Counted from the first letter of the stretch, positions 28,358 to 38,183 are shown. The stretch is DNA of 64,000 nt from CAKZNE01 sp040222435 (GCA_965212245.1 OZ243107.1:1736001-1800000); one strand, 5' to 3'. The notes: generated by a model from the sequence alone, not told the origin. Program-made: numbers and translations.

Positions 28358-28744
28358 ATGAGTGAGATCAATAAAGTCATACTGACTGGGCGTTTAGGCG
28401 GTGAACCACGCATCTATGAAGGTAAAAAGGATAACCAGCTTTTTGCCGTGTTTTCCCTGGCGACACAGGAGAGTTATAAGGACAAAAATGATGAGTGGCA
28501 GCAAAAAGATACGATCTGGCACAACAACATCTTTGTCTTTAACCCTAAACTCGTTGAACTGAGCAAAACCTTCAATAAGGGTGCTTTGCTAAAGATTACC
28601 GGTTCCCTGAATTACAAGAAATTTTCATCCCGGATTAAGGGCAAAACCGTCAAAAAAGATGAAGTCAGTATCCTGGTACACACCATAAATACCGATCCTG
28701 AAAACAACCAGGGCCATGATGATCAGGCCGCACCTTCCCAATAA
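28358..28744 (+). CDS. Single-stranded-DNA-binding protein, copy 1
   Basis: This 128-aa OB-fold protein starts MSEINKVILTGRLGGEPRIY, the usual SSB beginning, with FAVFSLATQESYKDKNDEWQ and an acidic tail ending DQAAPSQ. It coats single-stranded DNA, for example during conjugative transfer or replication. An AAAGGAG site 6-8 bases before the ATG gives strong initiation. It heads a plus-strand operon-like row with a second SSB and a methylase-like gene. Confidence 0.88.
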   Translation: MSEINKVILTGRLGGEPRIYEGKKDNQLFAVFSLATQESYKDKNDEWQQKDTIWHNNIFVFNPKLVELSKTFNKGALLKITGSLNYKKFSSRIKGKTVKKDEVSILVHTINTDPENNQGHDDQAAPSQ

Positions 28745-28768
28745 TCAGCTTAAGAAAGAGACTGCGTA

Positions 28769-29107
28769 ATGAAAAACTATATGTACTATGGCGAAATAGT
28801 GGCCCGGATTTCAGCACTCCTGCATGGAAATCCAAAACAAACCCCCGATCTGCAATCAACCATTCATAAAGAAGAGGATGAAACCTATACCCTGCACAGC
28901 CTCTGTGCAGAAGCCGGGCGGGTTTTCGAAATGGCCGAAGATCTGTGTGAGGAATATTTTATCGACTGGCATATTGCTGTGGATGAATACGCCACAAGGA
29001 TCAGGGACACCCTGCTAAAAGGCGAAAGCCTGGGAATGATTGATCTCTATATTTTATGTGCCAGGGCCATCGAAGAACCCTACCTCAAACTCTGTTTGGT
29101 AAAATAG
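28769..29107 (+). CDS. Hypothetical protein between the two SSB genes
   Basis: I do not recognise this 112-aa family. It is an acidic, all-helical protein (LHSLCAEAGRVFEMAEDLCEEYFIDWHIAVDEYATRIRD) with no membrane or signal segment. It lies 24 bases after the first SSB gene and in the same direction, so it is probably co-transcribed and may support DNA transfer or single-strand handling. Confidence 0.6.
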   Translation: MKNYMYYGEIVARISALLHGNPKQTPDLQSTIHKEEDETYTLHSLCAEAGRVFEMAEDLCEEYFIDWHIAVDEYATRIRDTLLKGESLGMIDLYILCARAIEEPYLKLCLVK

Positions 29108-29368
29108 GGAGCAAGCCCCCTCACCCTGTCAAATCGAAAGCCCCTTTGCTGATGAAAAAAATGCGGGCGGCCAGCCGTCCTATTTTTTGCACATCAAAGG
29201 AGCCAAGCCCTGCAAGCAGGGTTTCTGAAGATTGGACAGGGCACACCCCCTTTTAAAGATGCATCCACGGGATTTATGGCGAACCCACTACGCTGGCGCG
29301 TAGCAAGATCGTCATAAACCCCCTTTCTCAAAAGGGAAAACTTAAACCAACTGAAAAGGAAGAAAACC

Positions 29369-29794
29369 ATGTCTAAAGACAATCAAGTAACACTTACAGG
29401 TAACACCGGAGCAGAGGCCAAAAAGTTAGAAGGAAGAACCACAGGGAAACAATTTTTAGCCCTCACATTGTACACAAGAGACAGCTACAAAGATGAAAAT
29501 GATCAGTGGCAGCAACTACCCTCCGTCATGCATAACATTTTGGCCTTTAACCCTTGGGTGATAGCAGACCTTTTAGCTTATAAAGCCGGAGCACGGTTAA
29601 AGATTACCGGCAAAATCAGCTACACACCCTTTGATGTTGTTTCAGAAGATGGCGAGATCGTAAAAAAATACGAAGCCACCATTATCGCTGAAAAAGTAGA
29701 AAGTGCTGCACTTTATAAAAAGAGCAAAGACCCTGCAACACCTTCAGAAACCACAAACCCAAATACAGACCAAACTTCATCTGTATTCGCTTAA
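29369..29794 (+). CDS. Single-stranded-DNA-binding protein, copy 2
   Basis: This 141-aa paralogue of the SSB at 28358 shares the DSYKDENDQWQQ block, AFNP motif and RLKITGKISY strand. Its N-terminus (VTLTGNTGAEAKKLEG) has diverged from the typical SSB start, and its tail lacks the DxPF end. An AAGGA site precedes the ATG. The upstream 260 bp between the genes holds no coding sequence. It may have a distinct job, such as protecting the transferred strand. Confidence 0.83.
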   Translation: MSKDNQVTLTGNTGAEAKKLEGRTTGKQFLALTLYTRDSYKDENDQWQQLPSVMHNILAFNPWVIADLLAYKAGARLKITGKISYTPFDVVSEDGEIVKKYEATIIAEKVESAALYKKSKDPATPSETTNPNTDQTSSVFA

Positions 29795-29861
29795 ACACAA
29801 AAGAGGAAGGGGAGAGGCTTTGCTTCCCCTTCCTCTCCATAAACAGATAAAGGAGGATCAC

Positions 29862-30338
29862 ATGCAGTTTGATGTCATTGATAAAACCGTAGAACTCGAA
29901 GCCATCAAAAAAGAATACGGGCCGCGCTATTACCTGAATGAAAAAGCCCATCAAAAAGCAGCCGAATTGTGGGGTGCGCCCTGTAATGATTGCGGGGTAT
30001 TTGCAAATATTGATACGGAAATCATTTACGAACGCGGAATGTACAGGGCAGAAATCCATTTCAGCCCCACCACAAAAAAATACTGGCTGATTGGCCTGTC
30101 CGCTTCTACTGCCACAGGTGGTTACGGCTATTACCCCTCAGCGTGGGACAGACAGGCTTTTACCTCTTACCATGATGCACGGCTATACGGAGTTTTTAAA
30201 CTTCAGGGCTATTTCTCCGAAGCATCCAAAAATGCAACACCAAGCCAGTTACAGGAGTTAAAACGCCTTATTGCCCATCTGGAAGCCGAAAAAAACCCGC
30301 AAATTGACCTTTTCGACACAGGAGTACCCCAACCTTGA
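29862..30338 (+). CDS. Hypothetical element protein (158 aa)
   Basis: A perfect AGGAGG at 29851-29856 sets the start at 29862; the longer upstream frame is not coding. The protein has AAELWGAPCNDCGVFANIDTE and a GGYGYYPSAWDRQ segment, with no membrane helix and no enzyme family I can name. The CNDC pair could bind metal. Its stop overlaps the TTG start of the methylase-like gene, implying translational coupling. Confidence 0.6.
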   Translation: MQFDVIDKTVELEAIKKEYGPRYYLNEKAHQKAAELWGAPCNDCGVFANIDTEIIYERGMYRAEIHFSPTTKKYWLIGLSASTATGGYGYYPSAWDRQAFTSYHDARLYGVFKLQGYFSEASKNATPSQLQELKRLIAHLEAEKNPQIDLFDTGVPQP

Positions 30339-31060
30339 CCAACCATTTTAATGAACTCTCCAAACAGCTGAACAGCTTAGGTCATAGATATGACCGGGGG
30401 AAAGTGTTTAATGACTTTTTGATCCTGTGTATCTGCACCTTTCATCACATTAATATTCAGAGCCGCCTCACCGAAAAGGACGAAACCAACGAGAAAATCT
30501 ACATGGACACTATTCAGGCATACAAAAAAGAGGACTTAGATGTCTTTTCACAGATGCTGGCCACCCTTCAACTCAATGTATTGGATAATCCCTATTTCGA
30601 TATTCTGGGCGAATACTTTATGCAGGAAATCACCAAAGGCCAAAACGGGCAGTATTTTACACCCGAAGATATTTGTGAATTCATGGCCCTTTTACAATTC
30701 GCTAAAAAAGAAACCGTGCAAGGCCAGCGGGTATTAGACCCGGCCTGTGGCTCAGGGCGTATGTTATTGGCCTTTGCCCGGCACAAGCCCGACAACTATT
30801 TCTATGGGGCCGATAATACCATTACCTGCGCACGCATGGCCGCCCTTAATTTCTTTCTCAATGGACTAAGGGGAGAAGTGGCCTGGATGGATAGCCTGAA
30901 AATGGAATTCTATGGCGGCTGGCGTATCAATATGAGTGGTATTGGCATTCTCCCCATCGAAAAGGAACAATCCGTCATCTGGAACAAGCCACCCGAACCT
31001 AAGACTCCAGCCTCCAGACCAGCCGAATCAGGGCAAGGCTCACAACTTACCTTTTTCTAG
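30335..31060 (+). CDS. N6-adenine-methylase-like protein lacking the NPP(Y/F) motif
   Basis: This 241-aa protein matches HsdM-type N6-methylases up to the SAM-binding motif: GQYFTPEDICEFM then LDPACGSGRMLLAF at about residue 130. After NFFLNGLRGEVAWMDSLKMEF the expected catalytic NPP(Y/F) motif is absent, and a short tail with a repeated PEPKTPASRP region follows. It therefore probably binds SAM without methylating DNA, or has another target. Related proteins occur on other Bacteroidota transferable elements, to my recollection. The TTG start overlaps the previous gene. Confidence 0.75.
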   Translation: MTNHFNELSKQLNSLGHRYDRGKVFNDFLILCICTFHHINIQSRLTEKDETNEKIYMDTIQAYKKEDLDVFSQMLATLQLNVLDNPYFDILGEYFMQEITKGQNGQYFTPEDICEFMALLQFAKKETVQGQRVLDPACGSGRMLLAFARHKPDNYFYGADNTITCARMAALNFFLNGLRGEVAWMDSLKMEFYGGWRINMSGIGILPIEKEQSVIWNKPPEPKTPASRPAESGQGSQLTFF

Positions 31061-31084
31061 CACTCATAACATAAGGGACACACT

Positions 31085-31327
31085 ATGAAGGTCAAAGAAT
31101 TAATAGCACATTTTAATAAACATTACCATCCGGATGACGAACTCGCTTATATAGCCTGGGACAGGGAGGATATCATCTCAAGAGCCAAGCAACACGGCAT
31201 GAAGATAGACAACTCAAAAGCAGAGCAAATCCTGCGCGAGATAGATCTGTCCTACCACGCAGAATTCGGCCTCACATGGGATGCCATTGATAGCTATTTT
31301 AAAACCTCTAAAGAAGGCCCCAGGTAG
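31085..31327 (+). CDS. Small hypothetical protein
   Basis: The 80-aa product (MKVKELIAHFNKHYHPDDELAY...) is soluble, helical and acidic, with no known motif. It is the last gene of the SSB/methylase row, 24 bases behind the methylase-like gene, and starts after a weak AAGGG site. A weak terminator-like repeat (ACCCTCG...CGGGGGTT, 31422-31449) follows. Confidence 0.55.
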   Translation: MKVKELIAHFNKHYHPDDELAYIAWDREDIISRAKQHGMKIDNSKAEQILREIDLSYHAEFGLTWDAIDSYFKTSKEGPR

Positions 31328-31622
31328 ATCAAAAGATATGAAAACAACATATAGGAAGATTTGCAAAAACTGGATCTTTGAGCCAGCATATTTTTAAAAT
31401 GACGATACATAAATCATGACCCTCGGATGATCCATTCGGGGGTTCTTTTTGACTTTAGAGCAAGCAATTGTTAGGAATGATTTCCTTTCTCTTTTTACTA
31501 CAGACATCACGTCTTGGAGGGTTATGCTAAACCCATTCTCTGGTCAATTAATATCAATCATGAAGAAGCATCTCGTAAAATGAAATAGTTCGAAGATATA
31601 CAACATACAAAGGAGGCTAGAC

Positions 31623-32447
31623 TTAATAATAAGAGCTTTGCCCTGTAAATTGATTAGTAGTGATAGTGCTGATATTGTCTTTTAATACCTCCAGAGCTCT
31701 AGGGGATATGCTATCGAAATTATCTTCAAATAGCAGATTGGAAAAACTCTGATAAATTTTAAAACCTTCTCGAAGTTGAAAGCTTACTATTTTTTCTAAT
31801 GAATGCTTTTCATCATAAATCAAGTCAGTATATTCTATGCTAATTTTGGCATAGAATAATACTTTACTCAACGGTTCAGAATCTATAGTGTTAATCCCCA
31901 ACTCTAAAGGAATGGTCATAATTCCTGTTTTACGTAACCTAATATCACTGAAAAATAATTTATCTAAGGGTTCATAAATCGTATTTTCTTTTATTTTTCT
32001 GTCAACTATAATGTTGTGATGCTTTTTATACTTAACAGTAAGTTCCTTGAAAGTAATGGGCCGATTTAGAAAAAAAACTATAGAATCTTCATTAGAACGT
32101 CCGAGTCCAAAAAATTTATCAGGTAGATAGCATTTAATCTCAACGGTATCTATAGATGCTACATTTGTGCCTAAATTTTGTAAGTTTAGATTTAGTAACC
32201 ACCTATTCTGCTCCGACTTAATTCTGCTTGTATTAGCAATAATTATATCACAAATATCTCTGGCTTGCTTAATATTTAACTCTGCCTTAAAAGCTTCAAA
32301 AGTATCCTGTTGAATTTTTGTTTGGTGCCTCGTCTCTTTAAGGCCTAAATGACTAACTATCGCGCTGGCCAAAGATATCAACACAGCAACGAGAGATATC
32401 ACTATGGCAAATTTATTATTCCCGTTTCTCTTTTTTTTCTTTTTCAA
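31623..32447 (-). CDS. Single-pass membrane protein of unknown function
   Basis: The 274-aa protein has a lysine-rich cytoplasmic N-terminus (MKKKKKRNGNNK), one membrane helix at about 13-35 (FAIVISLVAVLISLASAIV), a helical stretch with possible coiled coil (HQTKIQQDTFEAFKAELN), and a beta-rich C-terminal domain. It has no motif I recognise. Base composition is AT-rich like its defence-like neighbours. Its role is unknown. Confidence 0.55.
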   Translation of the reverse strand: MKKKKKRNGNNKFAIVISLVAVLISLASAIVSHLGLKETRHQTKIQQDTFEAFKAELNIKQARDICDIIIANTSRIKSEQNRWLLNLNLQNLGTNVASIDTVEIKCYLPDKFFGLGRSNEDSIVFFLNRPITFKELTVKYKKHHNIIVDRKIKENTIYEPLDKLFFSDIRLRKTGIMTIPLELGINTIDSEPLSKVLFYAKISIEYTDLIYDEKHSLEKIVSFQLREGFKIYQSFSNLLFEDNFDSISPRALEVLKDNISTITTNQFTGQSSYY

Positions 32448-32528
32448 TGGTAATGGCTTAAGGAAGATGCTTTAAGGCACATCAACAAATATACATTCTA
32501 CAATTATAAAAATATAAGTTTAAGCCTC

Positions 32529-32852
32529 TGTGACACAGAAACCCTCCGTTTTCGCCAGCTATACAATAATTATAGTGGTGGAGGCTATTCGGATTGGTAT
32601 TTACCATCTATTAGAGAACTTGTTTTATTATCCGCACAGGATGTTATGATCGACTTAATTCTGGATAATGATGGAAATCCAAGCACGATTGGTTTTGTTC
32701 AAGAAAAAACTGGATCAACTCCTTCCTGTAACTATTTCAGTTCAACACAACATAATTCCACTTCTGCAAAGGGGTTTAGTTTTGCTATTGACTTTACTAG
32801 TAATCTAGGTAAGGCTGATTCCCATCGTGTGCGGGCACTTCGTTCATTCTGA
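32529..32852 (+). pseudogene. DUF1566-type domain fragment
   Basis: An open stretch reads LYNNYSGGGYSDWYLPSIRELVLL...RVRALRSF, matching the end of secreted proteins with a DUF1566 (Fibrobacter succinogenes-type) domain, whose GGYSDWRLPTxxEL core is characteristic. No start codon or signal lies upstream in frame, so only the C-terminal part of the gene remains. It marks a deletion scar next to the defence-like cassette. Confidence 0.65.
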
Positions 32853-33044
32853 TAGAGTCTAAACCTTATTTCTAAATCTAATCTTTTATAGTATTAACAT
32901 TCAATAATTGTCAAAGCCTATCCATTAAAGTAAAATAACAGGCGTGTCAGCAGAAGAATCGGCCAACCATTTAAATGTAATTACTATTTACGGATTGTTA
33001 TGTCTGGACAGTTGGAAGCGCTTGCTTTAGTTTGATAAAACCCT

Positions 33045-33980
33045 ATGGAAATCATACTTTTCGGTCACAATAAATTGAAAATAGATTTGGACGACCAAGG
33101 AAAAATTGAAAGGCTCCTAGAGTTATCACAATTACTATTGCATCCATTTGGTTATACCATTAATCAACTTGCTGATAAACTTGGTGTTTCGAGCCGTACA
33201 GCGTATAGGTACATAGAGTCATTTAAGAAAGCAGGTTTACTTGTGGACTCCACTAACGGTCGTTTCAAATTGATGAAGTCCAGTCGATCTGATTTTTCTT
33301 TGGCTGATCTGATACACATTAGCCAAGATGAATTTGACCTTATCAATGATGTTGTCAATTATTTTGACGATGAACAAAGTAATCCTGAATTATTTAAAAA
33401 GCTTAGTCATCTCCTAAGTAACAATACCTCTAATTACAAATTCATCAACAAAAGAAAGTCTGGCGTTGTAGCTGAAATAAGAAGGGCAATAGACCTAAAA
33501 GTCCAAATTATCTTACATGATTATCAGTCATCACGAGCTAGCTCTCCGGCTGAACGGTGTGTTGAGCCAATAAAGATTATTGACGAACTGAATTACGTAT
33601 GGTGCTATGAAATCGAATCTCAAAAGACCAAACTATTTAAGATACAACGTATGCGTTCTGTGGAACTCACCCACATACCTTTCAAGTTTTCATCGATACA
33701 TCGACCATATGAAATAGATCATTTTAGAATCAGCGGTAACAGATCGTTTGAGGTTAGTTTCAGTATGACTCAACTTGCTTACAACTTAATGATTGAGGAA
33801 TTTCCTAGGACAAAAGCATCAATCATAAAACAGAACAATACGTATATCTACCAAGAAAAAGTTTGTGGATACACAGGTGTTGGTAGGTTCCTGTTGGGTA
33901 TGATAGGGGAAATAAAAGATGTTCAACCGACAGATTTAATCAATTTCTTAAATGAAAAGCTGAGAAAAGGTTTTGATTGA
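33045..33980 (+). CDS. HTH-WYL regulator of the methyltransferase-nuclease cassette
   Basis: This 311-aa protein has an N-terminal DeoR-type helix-turn-helix (about 37-70, TINQLADKLGVSSRTAYRYIESF) and a WYL-type sensor domain from about 150 (IKIIDELNYVWCYEIESQKTKLFKIQRMRSVEL). WYL regulators often control defence operons and respond to nucleic-acid or nucleotide ligands. It lies 28 bases upstream of the methyltransferase, same strand, and probably represses the cassette until infection. Confidence 0.82.
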   Translation: MEIILFGHNKLKIDLDDQGKIERLLELSQLLLHPFGYTINQLADKLGVSSRTAYRYIESFKKAGLLVDSTNGRFKLMKSSRSDFSLADLIHISQDEFDLINDVVNYFDDEQSNPELFKKLSHLLSNNTSNYKFINKRKSGVVAEIRRAIDLKVQIILHDYQSSRASSPAERCVEPIKIIDELNYVWCYEIESQKTKLFKIQRMRSVELTHIPFKFSSIHRPYEIDHFRISGNRSFEVSFSMTQLAYNLMIEEFPRTKASIIKQNNTYIYQEKVCGYTGVGRFLLGMIGEIKDVQPTDLINFLNEKLRKGFD

Positions 33981-34008
33981 CGGATATTGACAATATATTT
34001 CTTCACTT

Positions 34009-37000
34009 TTGTCAAAACTAGAACTCATGCCGGGACTTGCTGGTCTTTTTGATAGGTTAAATTTGAATTCAGAAAATGGCTTGTTTACATTATCTGATAT
34101 CAAATCCAATCGCTCCCCATTTCCGTTCCGCATTTCTCATGTCTTGAAAGATGTTCTGCAACCAAGTGCAATATTAGGCTTGTATCAAGGCGAACCATCA
34201 CAAAAAAGAACGTTCAAGCCGGTAAATAACCCTTTGGTTCTTTTCTTTGACAACCCCTCCGAGCAAAAGAGGGCGGTGTTAGCGCGCCAGTGCTTTAGTT
34301 TCAGTCAGGCTAATGCCGTTATAATTACGAATGCAGATGGTGCTCCAGAGATTTTTCACGGTTACAATTTTTCAGGAAATTCCAGGGATTTTTTACAACA
34401 GCTTAATGCGGATATTGATCTTTTTTCACTTGAGAAGTTGGCCTCAGGGGAGACTTGGAATATTCTCTATGATGATTACTACAAAGACGTCAGAAAGGTA
34501 GATCGGTGGTTGTTGAACAATGTTGTGGATGCAAGAAGGCTTTTGGTGTCTACAGATGTTGGTAACTTACCTTATACGATAGCAAATAGACTAATTGGAA
34601 GATTGTTGTTTGTCAGATATCTGATTGACAGAAATGTTCAATTTAGGGATCAGAACTTTATAGTTGGTGGAGATAAAATTGAAAAAGCAAACTCTCTTAA
34701 TGGACTCCTTTTAGATAAAAGTGGACTTTACTCATTCTTTGAGTATATCACTGACAAGTTTGAAGGAGACCTATTTCCTATTCAGACTCGCAAGGACATT
34801 AATCACAAAAATGAATTGGAATATGTTAATGATAATCATTTAAATATACTCAATAGCCTTTTTAGCTGCTCAAATTTCTTTGTTGGCCAAAATGTAAAGG
34901 GATATTCCGTTCAGCCTTCATTGTTTGATGTTTATGATTTCGAGGTTATCCCGGTAGAATTGATTAGTAATATATATGAAAATTTTCTGGGCAATACTGA
35001 GAACGAGGAAAATGAAAGGAAGGCGTTGAGGTCATTTGAGTCCCAATCACGGCAATCTGAGATAAAGGCATATTATACTCCACCATACATGGTTGACTAT
35101 GTATTATCTCAAACTGTCGATAAAAAGTTGCAAAACGATGACAATGGTGGATCTGCAGTAGTTCTTGACCCATCTTGTGGTTCTGGAATTTTCTTGGTTG
35201 AAACTGTTCGGAAACTTATACAACATCACCTTGACGGTAAAGGGGGAGCTTCCGATACAACAATCTCAAATCATGAACTATGGGATATCGTTAGGGATAA
35301 TATATATGGAATCGATATTGATGATGAGGCCATTGAAATCACTATCTTTTCTCTCTATATTACTCTTTTAGATTATAGAACACCGATTGAAATAGAGAAC
35401 TTTAAATTTCAGACCTTAAAGGGGACAAATCTTTTTAATGGGTTGGAAAATGACTTTTTTAATATAGAATCACAATTTCAGAAGCCTTTTGATAAAGTAA
35501 ATTTTGATTTCATAATAGGAAATCCACCGTGGGGGAAAGTCAGTATCTCTACATACAAAGACTACATTGGAAGTCTAGACAGAAGTGCTTTCCCGGTTAT
35601 AGGTAATCAAGAGATATCTCAGGCATTTCTTATCCGTGTAAAAGATTTTATGAGGATAAATACTCAGGCTATGTTAATTGTAACTGGTAAAGTTCTGTAC
35701 AATACAGAGGTTACAAAACAGTGGCGACAATGGTTTCTTACTTTTTATGAACTTATTCAGGTTACTGAGCTGTCACCAGTAAACAATAAGGTAACCGGAG
35801 GCCCTGAAATATTTGAAGGTGCAAAGCAATCCCCGGCAATTCTTCATTTTAAAACTATAACTGACAGCAATTTTGATTATAGTAATAAGATTAAGCATAT
35901 AACTTTTAGACCCAACAATAATTTTCTTCAATTTAAGGCTATAACAGTTAATAGAAAGGATATAAAATATGTCCCTCAGAAAAGTTTTATAGAATCTAGA
36001 GGTGGTAATGATTGGCTTTGGAAAATCCTTGTTCACGGATCATTTTTCGATTTTGATTTTATCAAAAGGCTTAAAGATAAACACATTCCTCTTTATAAAT
36101 TACTGGAAATTAATGAGTTTGCATATAATGGTGGCTTGAAATATAAAGATGGAGATAAACGTTGTGATGCTGATGAAATATTAGATTTTGATTTCTTAGA
36201 ATTACAAAGCAGGAAGGAGTTCAAGCAATTTGATATTAAACCGTCACTTACTCTAAGAAAACAATTAAAGAAGCTTAGAAATTCTGATAGGCCTGAAGAC
36301 TTGTATGTTGGCTATGTGCCTAATGCAAAGTACTTTAAAAGATTTAAGCTGCTTTGTAAAAAAGGATTAGAAGTAAGGGATGATTTTAAAGGTGTTGCTG
36401 CTATTAGTGCTGGGCCATTAGCGTTTCCTTCATCAGTTATGGCTATTATTCCCGAGGGTGAAACTCCTACGAATGAACAAATAAATATACTCTGGAATGT
36501 TTCTGGCCTATTTAACTCTACTCTTTTTTCTTATTATGTGTTTTGTACAAGTAGTTCGGCAGGAATAGATCGGACCAGAATTTATTTTGACGAATTCTTG
36601 AATTTCCCAATTGTTTTAGACGACCGAATCGGTAAACAGGCTAGAAGAATACAGACCTTTATAACTGAAAACAGTGACTTTATGATAAGTCCAGATTACC
36701 AGGAGGCATTGAACGAAGAGTTTCAGAAGCTTAATGCTTTAGTAAATGAGGCATATGGGCTATCTTGTATTGAACAGTCTTTAATTGACTACGCTATTAA
36801 AGTTGCAATTCCTTCGTTTCGTAGGGTTAGTGATCCGATCAATAGTTTAAGAGGGCCGGTTAAAAAGAAACATTTTGGTTGTTACCTGCAGAAATATGCC
36901 AATGTATTTGTTAAACACTTTTCTGAAGTTGGACCCTTTAAACTAGAAGCTAGTGTTTCTTTTGGTAATCATTTTGCTATTTCATTGTTCAAATTTTCGA

Positions 37001-37233
37001 AGAGTGGTGATAGTTATGTTGAGCATATTGAGTCAACATCTGATCTTTTGAATAGTGTAGGCTCCTTAACCATTTCTAAAATATCTAGAGGTATCTACCT
37101 AAATAGTGACTTAAGAGGGTTTGGAAAGGATTTCTTCTATATTATTAAGCCTGTGGCTTTCAAGTACTGGCATGAGGCTCTTGCTCATGAGGATTTGGCT
37201 GAGGTTGTTAAGGCAATTAATCAAGCGCATTAA
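34009..37233 (+). CDS. Eco57I-like DNA adenine methyltransferase
   Basis: The 1,074-aa protein carries the SAM motif DPSCGSGIFLVE at about 386 and the catalytic NPPWGKV at about 504. Before motif I lies the Eco57I/PglX-type segment IKAYYTPPYMVDYVLSQTV, and the C-terminal 450 residues form the target-recognition part. I see no nuclease motif inside it, unlike true type IIG enzymes. The TTG at 34009 or the ATG at 34027 may start translation. It overlaps the nuclease-like gene by one base, so the two are coupled. Together they look like a two-part restriction-modification or defence system, without BREX or DISARM partners nearby. Confidence 0.85.
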   Translation: MSKLELMPGLAGLFDRLNLNSENGLFTLSDIKSNRSPFPFRISHVLKDVLQPSAILGLYQGEPSQKRTFKPVNNPLVLFFDNPSEQKRAVLARQCFSFSQANAVIITNADGAPEIFHGYNFSGNSRDFLQQLNADIDLFSLEKLASGETWNILYDDYYKDVRKVDRWLLNNVVDARRLLVSTDVGNLPYTIANRLIGRLLFVRYLIDRNVQFRDQNFIVGGDKIEKANSLNGLLLDKSGLYSFFEYITDKFEGDLFPIQTRKDINHKNELEYVNDNHLNILNSLFSCSNFFVGQNVKGYSVQPSLFDVYDFEVIPVELISNIYENFLGNTENEENERKALRSFESQSRQSEIKAYYTPPYMVDYVLSQTVDKKLQNDDNGGSAVVLDPSCGSGIFLVETVRKLIQHHLDGKGGASDTTISNHELWDIVRDNIYGIDIDDEAIEITIFSLYITLLDYRTPIEIENFKFQTLKGTNLFNGLENDFFNIESQFQKPFDKVNFDFIIGNPPWGKVSISTYKDYIGSLDRSAFPVIGNQEISQAFLIRVKDFMRINTQAMLIVTGKVLYNTEVTKQWRQWFLTFYELIQVTELSPVNNKVTGGPEIFEGAKQSPAILHFKTITDSNFDYSNKIKHITFRPNNNFLQFKAITVNRKDIKYVPQKSFIESRGGNDWLWKILVHGSFFDFDFIKRLKDKHIPLYKLLEINEFAYNGGLKYKDGDKRCDADEILDFDFLELQSRKEFKQFDIKPSLTLRKQLKKLRNSDRPEDLYVGYVPNAKYFKRFKLLCKKGLEVRDDFKGVAAISAGPLAFPSSVMAIIPEGETPTNEQINILWNVSGLFNSTLFSYYVFCTSSSAGIDRTRIYFDEFLNFPIVLDDRIGKQARRIQTFITENSDFMISPDYQEALNEEFQKLNALVNEAYGLSCIEQSLIDYAIKVAIPSFRRVSDPINSLRGPVKKKHFGCYLQKYANVFVKHFSEVGPFKLEASVSFGNHFAISLFKFSKSGDSYVEHIESTSDLLNSVGSLTISKISRGIYLNSDLRGFGKDFFYIIKPVAFKYWHEALAHEDLAEVVKAINQAH

Positions 37234-37922
37234 TGGAGGGGATAGAGAACTTTATTTACACTGAGTCCCTTCAGAAGCAGTATCTTAAAAAGATATCCGA
37301 CTTAATATTTTATTGCTATAATAAACTAATTGAGGGCGAGAAAAAATACTCAATCTCGGATATAAAAAAGAAAATGATCGCATTGGGCCACAATCCGAAA
37401 AAGCTGCCTCTTGAGGATTATTTAACTTATGACTTTGTAAACAATCAACTAGTTCCTAATCGAAGAAGTTTTCAATTAGACTATACATCAATTACACCCC
37501 AAGTTGGAGAAACTGACTCTAATATCGAAATTGGCAAAATTGACATTAAATATACCGACCTTGAGCATGATTCTTATTTAGCTATGGAGTGTAAGAGGCT
37601 TGACGGAAATTCTATGAAAACAAGTCTTTATGTTTCCCAGGGAGTTAAGAGATTTGCTAGTAAACAGTATTATCCAGAAGTGGATCAATCCTATGCTGGA
37701 ATGATTGGCTATTTGGAAAAGCCGGGTTTAGATCCTCATTTAATTTCTAGTAAGATTAATCAAATACTCAAGAGCCACAAGGATATTTCAACGAGCAAAT
37801 TTCTTACCTTGAATACTACCTTTCCAAATAGTTACTTTGATTCCGCCCATTGCATTAATAATAGGCACATTATTAACATTGGTCATTTTTGGTTGGATTA
37901 TTCAAGTCTGATTGTGGAGTAA
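37233..37922 (+). CDS. PD-(D/E)xK nuclease-like partner
   Basis: This 229-aa protein has the core of a PD-(D/E)xK nuclease: GKIDIKYTDL (Asp104), then YLAMECKRL with Glu119 and Lys121. The preceding 90 residues are helical and may bind the methyltransferase. The ATG overlaps the methyltransferase stop, implying coupled synthesis and a complex. It is therefore the likely restriction endonuclease. The assignment rests on motif spacing and context, and the family is not one I can name. Confidence 0.72.
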   Translation: MEGIENFIYTESLQKQYLKKISDLIFYCYNKLIEGEKKYSISDIKKKMIALGHNPKKLPLEDYLTYDFVNNQLVPNRRSFQLDYTSITPQVGETDSNIEIGKIDIKYTDLEHDSYLAMECKRLDGNSMKTSLYVSQGVKRFASKQYYPEVDQSYAGMIGYLEKPGLDPHLISSKINQILKSHKDISTSKFLTLNTTFPNSYFDSAHCINNRHIINIGHFWLDYSSLIVE

Positions 37923-38183
37923 GATGTTGAAAGTGGAAACGCATTCCTTTATTCACATAGCCTTTTCAGGCCAGCGTCTGAAATCTGTTTTGTGTCAAAT
38001 TCCTGAAGATCCAAATTATTTATTCAAAACCATATTAGATTATGGTTTGATAAATTTAAGAACTATGCATTAATTGAGGCGGTTTGTAATAAATTTTACT
38101 GTACCACAAAAAATTCGGAGACAAATTGTTTTAATTGCAATTAATGTTTGAAATCAATCATTTAGGATGTTGGGAGATATTCT
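37923..38183. other. AT-rich intergenic stretch before the tRNA zone
   Basis: No gene, repeat or promoter is recognisable. It leads into a tRNA-Ser-like 3' end at 38184. Confidence 0.4.

Noticed and set aside
33045..37922. BREX or DISARM system
   Set aside because: The methyltransferase resembles PglX-type enzymes, but none of the partner genes (brxC, pglZ, brxL, drmA-C) is present in the window.
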